Shown here: piece after piece, positions 11,227 through 30,762 of the stretch
Layout of the letters: every line of letters starts with the position of its first letter
Numbering within the stretch: position 1 is the stretch's first letter
Source of the DNA: Gaeumannomyces sp. JS-464
Lineage: Eukaryota > Ascomycota > Sordariomycetes > Magnaporthales > Magnaporthaceae
NCBI GenBank assembly: GCA_002197995.1
Contig: NGZR01000002.1
Span: 5,642,001 to 5,706,000 of the forward strand
Direction: 5' to 3'
DNA length: 64,000 bases
Position numbers and translations under genes: made by a program
The notes under the pieces: generated by a model
Told to the model about the DNA's origin: nothing
What the model saw: only the letters and a program-made list of their open reading frames with translations
Database searches by the model: none

Positions 11227-12494
11227 CTATAAGGGAGTGCCAAGAAGTTGCGCTGCCCTCTCCTGGCAGGCGATCGGCGTAAATCCCGTTCCCACCTTGC
11301 TGGCCACAATCCGCCACTTCTCCCTCTCGTAGTCTTGCAGAGCTGTCCGAAGCTTTTGGTCCTAAAGCAGTCCATTGCTGCGTCAGTACCAATGCACCGC
11401 AAGCAAAGGAAGATAGAGGAAAAGGATTGTTTGTTTTTTCCCTACCGTCTCGTCTGTCCACTGAGTAGTTTTGGCCTTCAGCTTCGTGCAGTACCGAACC
11501 TGGAGCGTGCCACTAGATCTCCCGGGGAAGAAATCTGCAATTTGCTTCCAGGTGAGGCTCTTGTTCTCCTTGAGGTCTATCAGGAGCTGGTCGTCTTCGG
11601 GCGTGAACTTGAGTTTAGGCCCTCGTGGCCTCGGTGCGGGAGGTGGCATGCCCGCCTGCCCAACCACGCTTGGCGCTCCCCCGCCACCCCCCTGAGAATC
11701 GCGCCGCATCATCTTTGCTGGCGGAGCGGCGTCGGGCATGCGGTGGTGGTGGTGAGTCGAGACGGTTCCACCAGCCTGCCCGTATGCGCCTCCCATCTGG
11801 GACTGCTGCATCGACTCCAGCTCGCTCTGCTCGAGGTCGGGGATGCCAGGGACCGTGAGGTCGAGATCGCTGGGCCGTTGGCGCTTGACCGAGGTGCTGC
11901 CGGGCGCGGGGGCCATGGACGGATACAGCGGCGCGACGACCGAGTGAGGAGATGGCCCGGGTCCATAGTGCGACGGCCCGGGGTGGCCCAGGTGCCGGGG
12001 CGCCGCGTGGCCGCTCAGGTGGCCCGGATCCATCAGGACCGGGTGGTGATGGGCGGACGGGTGGTGCTGCGGCAGGCCATGGTGAGTCGGGTGGGAGTGA
12101 GAGTGGTGAGAGTGGTGGTCTGGCGGGTCATGCAGCGATGACGGGCCCCCGAGGGACCCTCGATGGTGCGTATCGTATGTGTGTGTGGACTGGCTCTGCT
12201 CGGCCGGATGCGACTCCTGTGGTGAGTACTCGACATTGTAGTCCTGCGGTACCCTGTAGTTGCCCGCCAGCGTGCCGGCGCATGGGTTCCGCCAGAGCGA
12301 ACCGCTCTGGCTGGTCGCCGGACTCTGGATGGAAAGAATGATAATGCTGAGCCCCGGAGGGCTGCCTTGGGGCTAGCTGAGGGAGACCTGTCAGGCCGCG
12401 AGGGGTCGATGTGGCCCTCGGGTGTTGGCCTGCTGCGGACTCGGCGATGGTGTTGTAAGGATGCTGCTGCTGGGCAATCTTGGGAAGAGTACAT
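11227..12494 (-). CDS. Myb/SANT-like DNA-binding protein, likely developmental or transcriptional regulator
   Basis: There are two exons, 12494-11446 and 11361-11227. The intron (11445-11362) has donor GTAGGG, a CTGAC branch point and acceptor TTTAG. The start chosen is the ATG at 12494. The N-terminal two thirds is low-complexity, rich in His, Pro and Gln, with HHSHHSHSHPTHHG and HHHH tracts. The C-terminal third carries two Myb/SANT-like repeats. The first begins KLKFTPEDDQLLIDLKE and includes LTWKQIADFFPGRSSGTLQ. The second spans the splice site and includes REKWRIVASKVG. The protein ends QLLGTPL. Two apparent one-base insertions, near 12480 and 12265, must be allowed for to join MYSS to the rest and reach NYRVPQDY. 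The model is then 393 residues and in frame. Specific DNA binding is inferred from the repeats; the target genes are unknown. Confidence 0.75.
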
Positions 12495-13771
12495 ATGTGT
12501 TGCGATCGCGGCTGCGGGTATGCTCGCCTCGTTTTGTTTCTCGTGGTGTTGCTGGTTTTGTTGGTTTGGTTTGGCTGTTTGGTTCTGGGTTGAGAGGTTG
12601 GTACGGAAAAAAAGAGGGCTGTTAAGAAAACGAGTTTCGACGACGAGCAGGGTCGGCCCTTTTAACAGAGCATCATCGGATCCCAAACGGTCCCGGGTGT
12701 CTGACGATGGATGATCTCCGTTCGCTGGCTTGGTCGTGCCGCATGCGACCCCGAAGCTCTGGGTATCCTCCTCCGCCTGAACTCGTTTGCTTTTCTGCTG
12801 CCTCGCTTCTTCTTATTTGCTTTCTTGCTGGCGAGGTACTCCTTCGGCTTGAACCAGGCAATCGTGAGACTTGAGGGGAGGCTTACGGCAAGGAAGGGGA
12901 GGGCAAGGGTTGCATTATATCGTCTGATCTCCCTGGGAAAGAGCAAAGGCAGAGACAAGGGGGGTGGGAGAACAGGTGTACCTTTGCTCCGTTCTCCTTT
13001 CATCCAAAGAGTTAAAGCGTGCAATGCGAGTCGCTGTGTGCGAGACAGGTCCTGTTCCTGAGCGGGTGGGCAGCTATGACGGTAGCATAATTTGAAAATC
13101 TTATGCCTGACCTCTGCCAACCGGAATAGAAACAAGAAGAGCGCACCCCGGTCCCCGTACCAGAGGAGGGCGGGTGTGCAACGACCAGAGGGGGTGGGGG
13201 GAGGAGTGTTTAGAGTAACTGCCTGGGTAGGGGAGGCTGACCAGGGGAGGGTGTGTTGGAACCAAGAACAATTTAGGTGCCGCCGAGAGGGCCAGCAGAG
13301 AGCCAGGAGTGGAAAACGCCTGGAAACATCAACGCCGAATGGAGAATTTTTATGCTGAAACAGCCGCCCGAGAGGACAACCGAATAATAATGGAGCCCAT
13401 TGGGTGGTGGACACCATACCACCATGACCCTCAAGAAGGGGTTCTGGGTTGCGTCCAACTCTGAATCTGCCCACGGTGTTGCGCTGGCCAGCCACTGGCT
13501 CCAGCAGTCAGGAAGACGGCCGGCAGGTTACAAGATGGGGCAATAGCAGCAGCAGCAGTGAGTGGGCAGGGAAAATGTCCTTTGCCCAGCCACATACCCC
13601 CAGACACCGCCTAGCGTCAGCAGTTAGAAGCAGCAGCTATAGCGGTCGAGGGCTGGGGTGGGTTCGGCGCGTGTGTCGAGGGTGGTGGTAACTGTGGCTC
13701 CTGCGAACCTCCAGCAAGCTGGCTGGGCTGGACGAGGGGTTGATGCGATGGGGGGGAGGCGGGCAGTTTAG

Positions 13772-13840
13772 CGGTACCGACTCGAGGAGGTACCGTTCGG
13801 CATCTTTGAAAGTACCGACATGGCAGTGCGGTGAGGTACC
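13772..13840. promoter_or_regulatory. Cluster of four GTACC motifs including a small inverted repeat
   Basis: CGGTACC and GGTACCG form a 7-bp inverted repeat around a 10-base spacer. Two further GTACC copies follow within 50 bp. A regulatory role is only a guess from the clustering. Confidence 0.25.
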
Positions 13841-15456
13841 TGTGGACGTGGGCCATCTGGCATCATGGGTGTTTTGGGGGTATATCAGACCGGGGAGGGT
13901 ATATCAGCGGCGCAACGGAGATCGCGGGCGGGTACGCGATGCAGAAGACGCGATGGTTCGTCTACTTAGAGGCTACCGAGTATTGCGCGTGTGCGTCTGC
14001 CACCCCGGTGCAGATTGGCGAAGGATGGAGGGTGGGAGGCCGGGCGTCCTGACGAAGATGGTAATCATTTCACCAATAGTGATGATGGCGTCAGGCAGCG
14101 CCGAGTTCGGTCTTGACCGAGCCGGGTGAGCACGGGCTCCGTTGGTGGACGCGTCGGAGAGAGCCCAGGCTGGGCAGGCCAGGTACGACTGGAGAAGAAA
14201 GAACCCGAGTCGCCTCGCAGCAGGGCCGAGCAGCCCGCCGATCTTGGCCCACCTCGATTGCTATGCAGAAAAGAAGGGAGAAAGATGAGGCTCTGGCTTG
14301 GAGGTTGCTGGGAACTCTCTGCGCTGGTGTCACCTGCACGCACGTCGTGCTGGACTGATGCCGGCAGCACTCGCTAGCGTTCCGCTGGGGCCTGGGGGCC
14401 CTGACGCTACGCTGGAGAGCTGCCAGCCAGCCAGCCAAGCAACCAAGTGGTGCGGGCATTGAAGCGCCCACTGCACACCGATCGAGTCGGCAAGCCCCAA
14501 CAACACACCTGACCACCAGGGCAAAGCTCACCCAGGGCCATCAGCGATTGACTCTGCCGCCAGGGGAGGGTGCCAGTAAGCACTACCTACCCAGCAGCAG
14601 ACCGTCGCAGGCTGCCGTTGGTTTTGCGTGCATGCATCCATCGCCTCTGCCATCCACAGCGACTAGACTCCGACTCTTGGGTCGCGCGATGCGCGTCAAA
14701 ACAGTGGCGCAACCAGGCAAAGACGCGCCCACGCTGTGGAGCTCGAGAAGCGCTCTCTCTCGAAATGGTGGATGAGGAGATTCGATGGGCCCCAATGACC
14801 CCTGTCTTCGGCGAGCCCAACATTGCCTGCTGCGAGGCAGCAGAAAGGGGGACGCCTCGATGGCAGATTGGCTAATGGGGGCGCTCAGAGGCAGAGTGGG
14901 CTCGCTGGAGCATGAACAGAGTTGGATGAGGGTTCAGGGATTCGCATGACGGAAACGGTTTCATGGGGCCTGGCAATAAGATGATGAATTATGCCTCGAG
15001 CGAAGCTCTCGGTTGGGTCCCGCGCGCCTGCCGTTTTCTCAGCGCCCCTGCTTCTTCTAGAAGACTGGAAATTGCTTCGAAGCGGCAGCATGGGGCTGCG
15101 CAGGAAGCTGGGGTAGTGCTGTGGCTTGCCAATCGGGTTGCGCTGCAGCCCTGTCAGAAAAGGCCCGAGACCCTCATTTCGCAAGAGCTTTTTCTGATTC
15201 TGTGGTCATGTAATTTTCCCTCTGCGCCAGTCAGGGCCCTTGGATGGAGCGACAGGTGGATGTCGGCAGCGAAACATTACGACGGACCCGATGGGCGGCA
15301 CAGGATCGATATGTGCGCGCGCTATACGTATAGGAAGCCGTCGATATAGAGCGCTGACAACGGCTGGTTGCTGCCGATGCTGGGGGATATGCGCGAACGG
15401 CGGGATGATCCAAACAACCCAATCTTGGACTAGACGCAAACTACTAGCCCAGCAAC

Positions 15457-15482
15457 GTCACGTCACGCCAGGTCACGTCACG
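15457..15482. promoter_or_regulatory. Direct repeat of GTCACGTCACG, CRE/bZIP-like sites
   Basis: The 11-mer GTCACGTCACG occurs twice, starting at 15457 and 15472. It contains overlapping ACGTCA half-sites (TGACGT on the other strand), as bound by ATF/CREB-type bZIP factors, and CACGT E-box cores. It lies about 3 kb upstream of the Myb-like start codon. Function is inferred from motif identity only. Confidence 0.35.
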
Positions 15483-18400
15483 TACCACCAGTCCCCTCAA
15501 GTCTCCGCTTTCTCCCAATCGTCGCAGCCAGAGATCCAGACCCGAGGAAGAAAACCACAACGCCAACGCGTCTATCGAGTCCGATCGCAGTCGGGATGGC
15601 ACCATGTGAAGAGGCTGCGCCCATCGGCTAGCGGTGCCATCTGAAATGCACCACACCAGATCCTAACGATTGGCAGATCCGACCTAGGGCCTTCTGGTTT
15701 GGGAAGGCACCCCGTCAGATGGCGTCCGTCCGATGTCGTGTCTCCTGTCTGTGATAACGGCGAGTCCGCCATCCTAGCGGTGAACGGGCGCATCTGCCAG
15801 CCAGGGGGCGGGGATAGGGTGGAAATGGCAGCGAGCTGCGCCTACATACATACGGTGTCCCGGATGCAGTCCGGCCCAGGAGCCGGAGCCCAGGGTAGGT
15901 GCTGAAGTGCTGAAGTTGAGGTGAGCCCAAGCCACAGGCGCCCTAGCTTGGGGTTCGTTTGACTCTCCCTTGCAAGTGGCTACCGAACTTTTGCATCATG
16001 GATGGGCGTGCGGAGGGGACGTCCAGGTAGTCCTCCACCATGGTACCTTGTTACTACGTAGGGGTGTATTCGACCTAGGTCCCGAGGGGATGTGCTCCAT
16101 TCGAATGAATGCCCGTCTGTCCACCTCGAGCCCCCTCAAATGTACCCGAAGACACCAGGGTGGGCAGGTATTTGGAAGAACCCTTGCGAGGCCGCCGCTG
16201 TATGTAGAATGGACAGAAGAACGGAAGAAGGAAAAGACGGGCACCGCCCCAGATCGCCATCACCCCAACGTCGGGTGGCATGGGCCCCAGGGCGGGCAGG
16301 CTAAGCCGCACCCGGCAGGTATCGACGACGAGGGGGTCGATCTCCCACGACAGGGCGAAAGAGCCGCGGGTGGATTTGTTATTTGGAATGGTTGTGGATG
16401 CCGTCGTTTGCCCGTGGTGCGATTGACGGCCAAGGGACGTGCTTTGCCCCAATTTGAGCCCCCCAATGAGGGTCCACGGGGCCCTGGCGGCCGAAGCTTC
16501 CGACACGGGCCTGCTACAGCCACTGCCAGTGATCAAACCGAAAGGCCCCATCTGGGCGGGGGCCCCTCATCATGGCCGGCAGGGGTGCTGTCGACAACAC
16601 CAGAGTCCCCCGCCCTTTGAGGGGCGGATGGACGGGACTTGGGAGGTGGGAGCCTCAACCGCCCTCCCTCGCCGGACAGTCAATCGCCTTTTATCGCCCC
16701 AGTTGGGGCTTAAAAATGTCCAGGAAAGAATTATGGGTGCCGCGACAACGAATAGGCATGGCGAATCCAAAGTTTCTTTCAGCCTCATTATGGTGTAGCT
16801 TCTGATTGGATTATCTGCATTTTGCCTTGTGGGAATCTTGATTAGAATCACGACTCCCCTAAAGCTCATCCCTACCAGCTAGGCGGTACCTACCTACACC
16901 TCTGGGGGTCTACATGGAACTGTAATGCCCCAGAGGGAGTACCACCACCAAGGCGGGCTAGATCTTGTGGCTCTTGAGAGAAGCGTGGTTGTCTCGTGTG
17001 ATGAGCCAAGCCTCATGTCCGTTAGTTATGCTCAAAAGAACAGTGTTTTCTGCATATAGGTAGCCTTCTACGCCATGTACATTCGTCGACATTGATTGTA
17101 GCACAGCACATGGGATGGAGTGAGGAGGCTTGAGACCGGGTGTCTGTCAACAAACGCTCGCGCACGCCCCCTCCAGGTCCTCCCCAACCCGACCCATTCC
17201 GGATACCACAGAAGGCTTCGAGAAACCCTCCCGCCACCTCCTTGTCTTGTCCAGAATCCTGCAGGAGAGCTCGCCCTGCATACCGGCGGAGCCTCACGCA
17301 AGGCATCGCCCCGAATGCGGAGAATAGGAGCAGCTTCAATGGAACCTTTCAAGCTTGCCGAAACTGTTTGGCAGGTGGTTTTTATTTCGTCTCGTTTTAC
17401 CAAACGCCATATCGTTGCATCTGGTAGCCGTCGCCGCAGCCGCTCAACCTGGTCTCTTTCTTGGCCGGCTGGAGGGGCCGCCTGGCGGGGCAGCCAGTAG
17501 ACAGGCAGGCATTGGGGCTGCAGGCAGGGCGAGCGAACGACGCGGCGCATTTTTGAGAGGTGATCTCACACTCGCCTTGCCTCGCCTCAGGCAAACAAGA
17601 AAGAAAAACCGATCTTCCATGTATGCATTCCTAATGCCTTACGCATGCATGGTCGCAAAATCTGACCAGGATTCCCGCTGCTCGACGACGCGATTCTCGT
17701 CACACAAGGCTCCTCGCTAGCCACGGGATCTGCCACAGCAATCTAGCCGACGAGCCGACCGAGCCACATCGTGTCGGTCTCGTTGCTGCTTTCCCTTCCT
17801 GAACCCTCGCTCGCTTCCCGCTCCACCCCTGGCGGCAGGATTTTTTTTTCTTCTCTGCTCCCATCCCCTGTCCCCTGACCCTCTCTCTCCAGCGGTACCT
17901 GCCTAGGCACACACCCCTGGAATTCAAGAAAGCCCCGAAGACGGCCTGGGGTCGGAAATGGGGCAAAGCGGTCCCGTGGGACTGGGTCCAGACCTGTCGT
18001 CAGGGCCTCCGAGGGGCCCTCGCCCGGGACTGGAGGGTAGAAATGGGCAGGTGAAGGAACATCGTTGATGGCACCAACCCACCCTCTGGTCTTCCCGCCG
18101 CATTTCCTCAGCCACCTCCATCTCCATCATCATGCGACAAGCCGTATTTCGGGTCCCGGCAGACGACCCGAAGGGCGTGTGCGCCGTTGACCAAGCCCAG
18201 CCAGAAACCTACCGAGATGCCACTTCTCCATTGCATGTCCACGACGGCCGTGAGCTGCAACGTCAACGCGGCACACTAGACTCCCTTGGGGAGGTGCCTG
18301 CTGCGTGATACCCCCCATACATCCACAGCAGGCAGAACCAAGGAGGACTCGCAATGCCAGTGGGCCAGTCCGCCCATTATCCCACCGTCGGGCTCGGCGT

Positions 18401-19037
18401 CGTCACGGCATTGCCCAAGAAGGTCGGCCCGGTTGACGTTTTGACACCACCACCAGACCCCGCCGTCCAAGGGTCGGGAAGAAAAAGAAAGAAAAAATCC
18501 CTCCTTCCTTCGCCGACCCAGTCCGGGCAGGGTAGCCAAGCTGAGCCCTCAGCTAGCAGCCCGTGCGAGGCCGGGCCAGCTCACTCTAGCTACTAGCGTC
18601 CTGGGTCCCCCCACTTCAGCCTCCGCCTAGGTCCCAACAACAAACAAAATCTCGTCGACGTCGAGTGTTGTGCGCATTAATGCATTGACACATGCAATCT
18701 CTACCGTCGTCCCAGTCATGACGCCCATCGCCGCAACCTTTCCCCATTCATGGTGTCTGGCCGCGGTGGTTGAATGAGCGGCCATGCATGTCATGAATTG
18801 TTAATCAATAACGACGGGAGGCGCTCCTGTTCTGGCGGGCTTTGTCATTGCCGTTGATATCGCGTCCCCCTCCCATCACTCGGCACGCATCCTCCCTTAA
18901 CCACATTGAGGCAGTTGAGCTTTTTCGAGGTACTGGCTTCTCGCCGGCCGGCTTCTTCAGTTAGCGAAAACACCGAGCTGCCCACGGCGAGGCCGAGCGG
19001 AGACCGGGCCGCTCGCTAACACGCATCTCTCCCCATT

Positions 19038-19066
19038 TCATCCATCCATCCATCCATCCGTCCATC
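19038..19066 (+). repeat. (ATCC)n tetranucleotide repeat
   Basis: About seven CATC/ATCC units, with one variant unit (CGTCC), lie in non-coding DNA about 0.9 kb beyond the PRP8 stop codon. Confidence 0.8.
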
Positions 19067-19986
19067 CTTCACGCTGCTAGGTCAGCCACCTACCCACCCT
19101 TTCCCACCGTCCTTCCTCTTTCCGACGCCCCTGCCGCGCCGTGCCTGTCATGCATGCCCACCTCGTCCGCATCGCATCTTGCATGCATGCAGCTGTGCGC
19201 AGATTTGCCAATCTCTGCAAAAGATCATGCACCACTGCCGTTTCCTCCGTCGCCTTACCCATTGTGAAACATCCGGTCCCGGCCGGCAAGGCAGGTGTTT
19301 GTTCCCCGTGGAATCAATCCGTCAAGTGCCTCGGCGCCTCCATAGGATATGGCAACCCCGTTTGTCGAGCCGCTGGCCGTGGGTGATATGGATATCGTGG
19401 ATTATCGACAACTTACAAATGCATTTCATGACGTCCGTGCCACAATGTCCTATCCTTTCCCAATCTGTATGCACAGCCCACCACTAGCATCAACATGGCT
19501 TGATGGGAAAGCCAGGCGTGCATTCATGTCAATTTGCTCGACACTCCATTCTGCTCATCCCCCAGGCCACGAAATTCTCCGTTTCCGGGCCTTATGCTTG
19601 CTCTCGTTTTCTTCCGACGTGGCACACAACTCTTGGCATCACAGATTTCCAACATCCATCAAAGCATGATGGCAACTCAAGAGCTCGGGAAGGCAGATCA
19701 AACTATTTGAACGTCAAGGCTCTCACAATCCGGCGACTTTTGCCGGGTTCCGTCTTGCTCGATTTGCAACCCCCTGCTGTCTAGAATTTCTACTCGGCCA
19801 TCGTGCCCCAATTTTCCACCGAGTCCCCAAGGCCTCGAAAATCAAGACCAAAAAAGAAAAAAAAAAAAAAGAGAATTAAACCAGTAGAAAAAAAACACCC
19901 CAAGAAGAGATACGCATAGAGAGTCAGAAAACAAAAGAGTGCTGAGCGAATATACATTCGAAATACTTTTACAAAGTAGACCCTCA

Positions 19987-27396
<7,410 letters not shown>

Positions 27397-28000
27397 GTTG
27401 GCTGGTGCCGGTGAGCGTGAGCCCGACTTCACCACCCGTCGCTGCCGAAGCAGGCTTGGTGCTCAAAAGGCTCGCGGCGACACGTCAAGCTCGGATTGTT
27501 TCCGGGCGAGTGCGTCTGCAAACAAGAGATCGAGTCTCTCGTGAGGCCTGGATGGCTGATGTGGATGCACCGCACAGGTTCACAGCGATGGCGGTTGATG
27601 GGAAGTGGTGGTTCCCTCGTCGTGGCTGACAACTCGAAGGCTTTGCGCGATCACAACGTTTGGACGATCTTGAGATTTCTCGGGCGTGCAGTCGACCTGC
27701 AGAGAGACGCGCCAGGTTCCGCCTAAGCCTCTTTGGGCCTAGCGTTGATTAGCTAATGCTGCAAAGGCAAATACCATCAGCCTCCGCTGTCTCTCACCCA
27801 GCGCACGGGCTGGCGCAAAGCCACAACACACAATTCGATTTCCGCTAAGGAAAAATAGACCCCATCTACCCCACCATTCGATTCACAAAAAAGTGAGGAG
27901 GGTGTGCTTTGCTCTCTTTCAACGCCAGCAACCCCGTCGCCGGCCGAACGTCTAGCCAAACCGATACTCCCAGTACCGCCAGTCGTCCGCGTCGCCCGCC
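27397..28000. promoter_or_regulatory. Divergent promoter region between prp8 and eIF3c
   Basis: A 604-bp spacer separates the two head-to-head start codons, so it must contain both promoters and both 5' leaders. No TATA box stands out. Both genes are constitutive housekeeping genes, which fits a shared bidirectional promoter. Confidence 0.6.
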
Positions 28001-30762
28001 ATGTCGCGGTTTTTCCGAGGCGGAAACGATAGCTCGAGCGAGAGCAGCTCCGACGAGGAGGAGCTCTACTCCGATGACGAGGTGTCGCAGCAGGAGGAGG
28101 AGGATGAGTCCGACAACGAAGGATCTGGCGACGATGAGTCGTCGTCGTCTGAGGAGGAGGGCGGCGTGAAAAAGAGCGGTGCAAACAAATTCTTGGCCGA
28201 CAACGAGTCGTCTTCGGAGGACGACAGCGATGCCGAGGCCACCACAAAGGTCAAGAGCGCAAAGGACAAGCGGTTCGAGGAGCTGGAGGCGATCATCACC
28301 ACCATCACCAACAACCAGAAAATCAATGACTGGGGCTCCATCTCCACGGGTTTGTCATCCTGCATCCGAGCCGTCGTCACATTGCTTCCAGGACTATCGC
28401 GAGTGGCCAGGCTAACCCCCCTTGCTTCCCCGCAGAGTTCGACAAGCTCAACCGACAGGTCGAGAAGCTGCGCGCTGGTACCCCTACGCCCAAGATCTAC
28501 ATAAAGTGCCTGGCAGATCTGGAGGACTTCATGAACGAGACCCTGGCGAAACAGAAGGTCACGCCCAAGAAGATGAACGCCACCAATGCCCGTGGCCTGA
28601 ACGCCGTCAAGCAGCGCATCAAGAAGACCAACAAGGAGCACCAGACCCAGATTGAGGCGTATAAGGCTGATGAGTTCGGGTTCATGATGGACTCGGACGA
28701 GGAGGAGGAGGAGCCCGCGCCGAAGCCCGTCAAGAAGGTAAGGCTGGCCGACATGGACGCCGAGGCCGCCGCTGGAGAGGACGACGAGGGCTTCGCGACC
28801 GTCGGCAAGGGTGGCCGGACTCTGCAGTTCACCCCCGAGAGCATCTTCAAGCACCTGCGATCTATCCTCGAGTCGCGTGGCAAGAAGAACACGGACCGTT
28901 TCGAGCAGATAAAGATCATGGAGAAACTGGGAGAGATTGCTGTCACTCCCTACCAGAGGATCCGTGTCCTGCTCGCGCTTATCTCGTCGCGTTTCGACAT
29001 CGGCACCAGCACTGGATCCGCCCTTCCTATCGAGCACTGGAAGGCAGCGGAGAAGGAGCTGTCGCTGCTCCTGACGGTGCTGGACGAGAACAAGGACTAC
29101 ATCGTTCTTGAGAATGCCGAGGAGTGGGATGACGACGACAAGCCCCCTGTGCTTGAGGAGGGGGAGAAGTACATCAAGATCCCCGGAAGCGTCGTCTCGT
29201 ACGTGGAGCGCCTCGACGACGAGCTTACCCGCTCCCTCCAGGCCATCGACCCCCACACTTCAGAGTACATTGAGCGCCTCACCGACGAGGGTGCTCTGTA
29301 CAACATCATCTTCCGCGGCCAGCTGTACTACGAGGGTCTTCGCAAGGATTCCACTCTCGAAGTTCCTCAGGAGGGTGTGAACCGTGTCGTTATGCGCCGT
29401 CTGGACCACGTCTACTTCAAGGTAAGCTGAAGCGAATTGCCGCGTGAAACCCCGTCGGTATGGATGCATCATGTGCGGACGCTTGCTAATTCGATAAACT
29501 ATGAAGCCCTCTCAAGTGGTCAAGATCCTCGAGGAGAACTGCTGGAAGGCGGCGGCCCCTAGTGTTGACTCGAGCATTAACCCCCCGTCCGGAGACGGTC
29601 GATGCGCCGCTGCTGGTCAACATCCTCTGCAATTACCTGTTCGCCAACAGCGAGGGCATCCACAGGGCACGGGCGATGCTGTGCCAGATCTACTTCCTTG
29701 CACTACACGACGACTACTACAAGTCGAGGGACATGATGCTCATGTCGCACTTGCAGGAGACGATCAACAGCTTCGACGTCCTGACCCAGATTCTGTACAA
29801 CAGGACGCTTGTCCAGGTCGGCCTCTGTGCGTTCCGCAAGGGCCTCGTGTACGACGCACAAAACACGCTGCAGGAGATCTGCGGCAGCGGTAGGCAGAAG
29901 GAGCTGCTTGCCCAGGGTGTCATGATCCAGAGGTTCAACCAGGTTTCTCCCGAGCAGGAGAGGCTGGAGAGGCAACGGCAACTGCCGTTCCACATGCACA
30001 TCAACCTGGAGCTGCTGGAGTGCGTGTACCTGACGTGCAGCATGCTGCTCGAGATTCCGCTCCTCGCCCAGACCGGCTCGTCTCCGGACATCAAGAAGCG
30101 CATCATCAGCAAGACGTACCGACGCATGCTCGAGTATCACGAGCGCCAGATCTTCACGGGCCCCCGGAGAATACAAGGGACCACGTGATGCAGGCCTCCA
30201 AGGCCCTGGCTGCTGGCGAGTGGAAGAAGGCGACGACGTTTATCCACAGCATCAAGATCTGGGAGCTGATGCCAAGCGCTGAGGCCATCAAGACCATGCT
30301 GGCCAAGCAGATCCAGGAGGAGGGCCTGCGGACGTATCTTTTCACGTACGCGCCCTTCTACGACACCCTCAGCGTGGAGACGCTGAGCACCATGTTTGAG
30401 CTGGACCCGGTCAAGGTCTCGGCCGTGATCAGCAAGATGATCAGCCACGAGGAGCTTGCAGCGGCGCTTGACCAAGTCAAGCAGACGGTCATCTTCCGCA
30501 AGGGCGTCGAGCTCAGCCGGCTGCAGAGCCTGGCGCTCACGCTGTCGGACAAGGCAAGCTCGCTCATCGAGTCCAACGAGCGCACGCTGGAGCAGCGGAC
30601 ACAGGGCACGAGCAACGCGTTCGAGAGGCAGGGCGGCAGGGGCGGCAGGGGTGGCCAGAGGGGAGGCAGGGCGGCGGCAGGGGAGGCCCACGGATCGGCA
30701 ACACGCAACGGCAGGCTGGCGGAACACAGTTCACCGGCGGCGCATTGGGCGTGCGCGGGTAG
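28001..30762 (+). CDS. nip1: Translation initiation factor eIF3 subunit c (Nip1)
   Basis: This is a core subunit of eIF3, which binds the 40S ribosome and eIF5/eIF1 during start-site selection. The exons are 28001-28349, 28436-29421 and 29507-30762. Intron 1 has an unusual GTTTGT donor and a CTAAC branch point; intron 2 has GTAAGC. The N-terminus MSRFFRGG leads into a long Ser/Glu/Asp acidic region. The eIF3c N-terminal domain ([29 protein letters not shown]) and the PCI domain near the C-terminus ([18 protein letters not shown]) follow. The protein ends in an RGG-rich tail ([11 protein letters not shown], then [12 protein letters not shown]). One-base frame breaks are an extra A at 29579-29580, a missing C in 30161-30165 and a missing G in 30669-30671. 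Corrected length is 863 residues, normal for fungi. Confidence 0.95.

Larger units (their letters stand above)
12495..19986. other. 7.5-kb gene-poor region upstream of the Myb-like gene
   Basis: I find no supported coding gene, tRNA or transposon. The region runs from the 3' side of PRP8 to the start codon of the Myb-like gene, so it probably contains that gene's promoter and perhaps a long 5' leader. Notable content is a cluster of GTACC motifs at 13772-13840, a duplicated GTCACGTCACG motif at 15457-15482, an ATCC tetranucleotide repeat at about 19038-19066 and several GCATGC/ATGCAT palindromes between 14.6 and 19.2 kb. Confidence 0.6.

Noticed and set aside
11248..12141. 297-codon plus-strand frame opposite the Myb-like gene
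   Set aside because: A shadow of the minus-strand gene, whose Myb repeats and intron are clear.
14600..19200. Recurrent GCATGC/ATGCAT palindromes as a regulatory code
   Set aside because: Six-base palindromes recur across the whole window, including the prp8 and pho8 surroundings, so enrichment cannot be claimed without counting.
28066..29256. 396-codon minus-strand frame
   Set aside because: Antisense to the acidic and N-terminal part of eIF3c.
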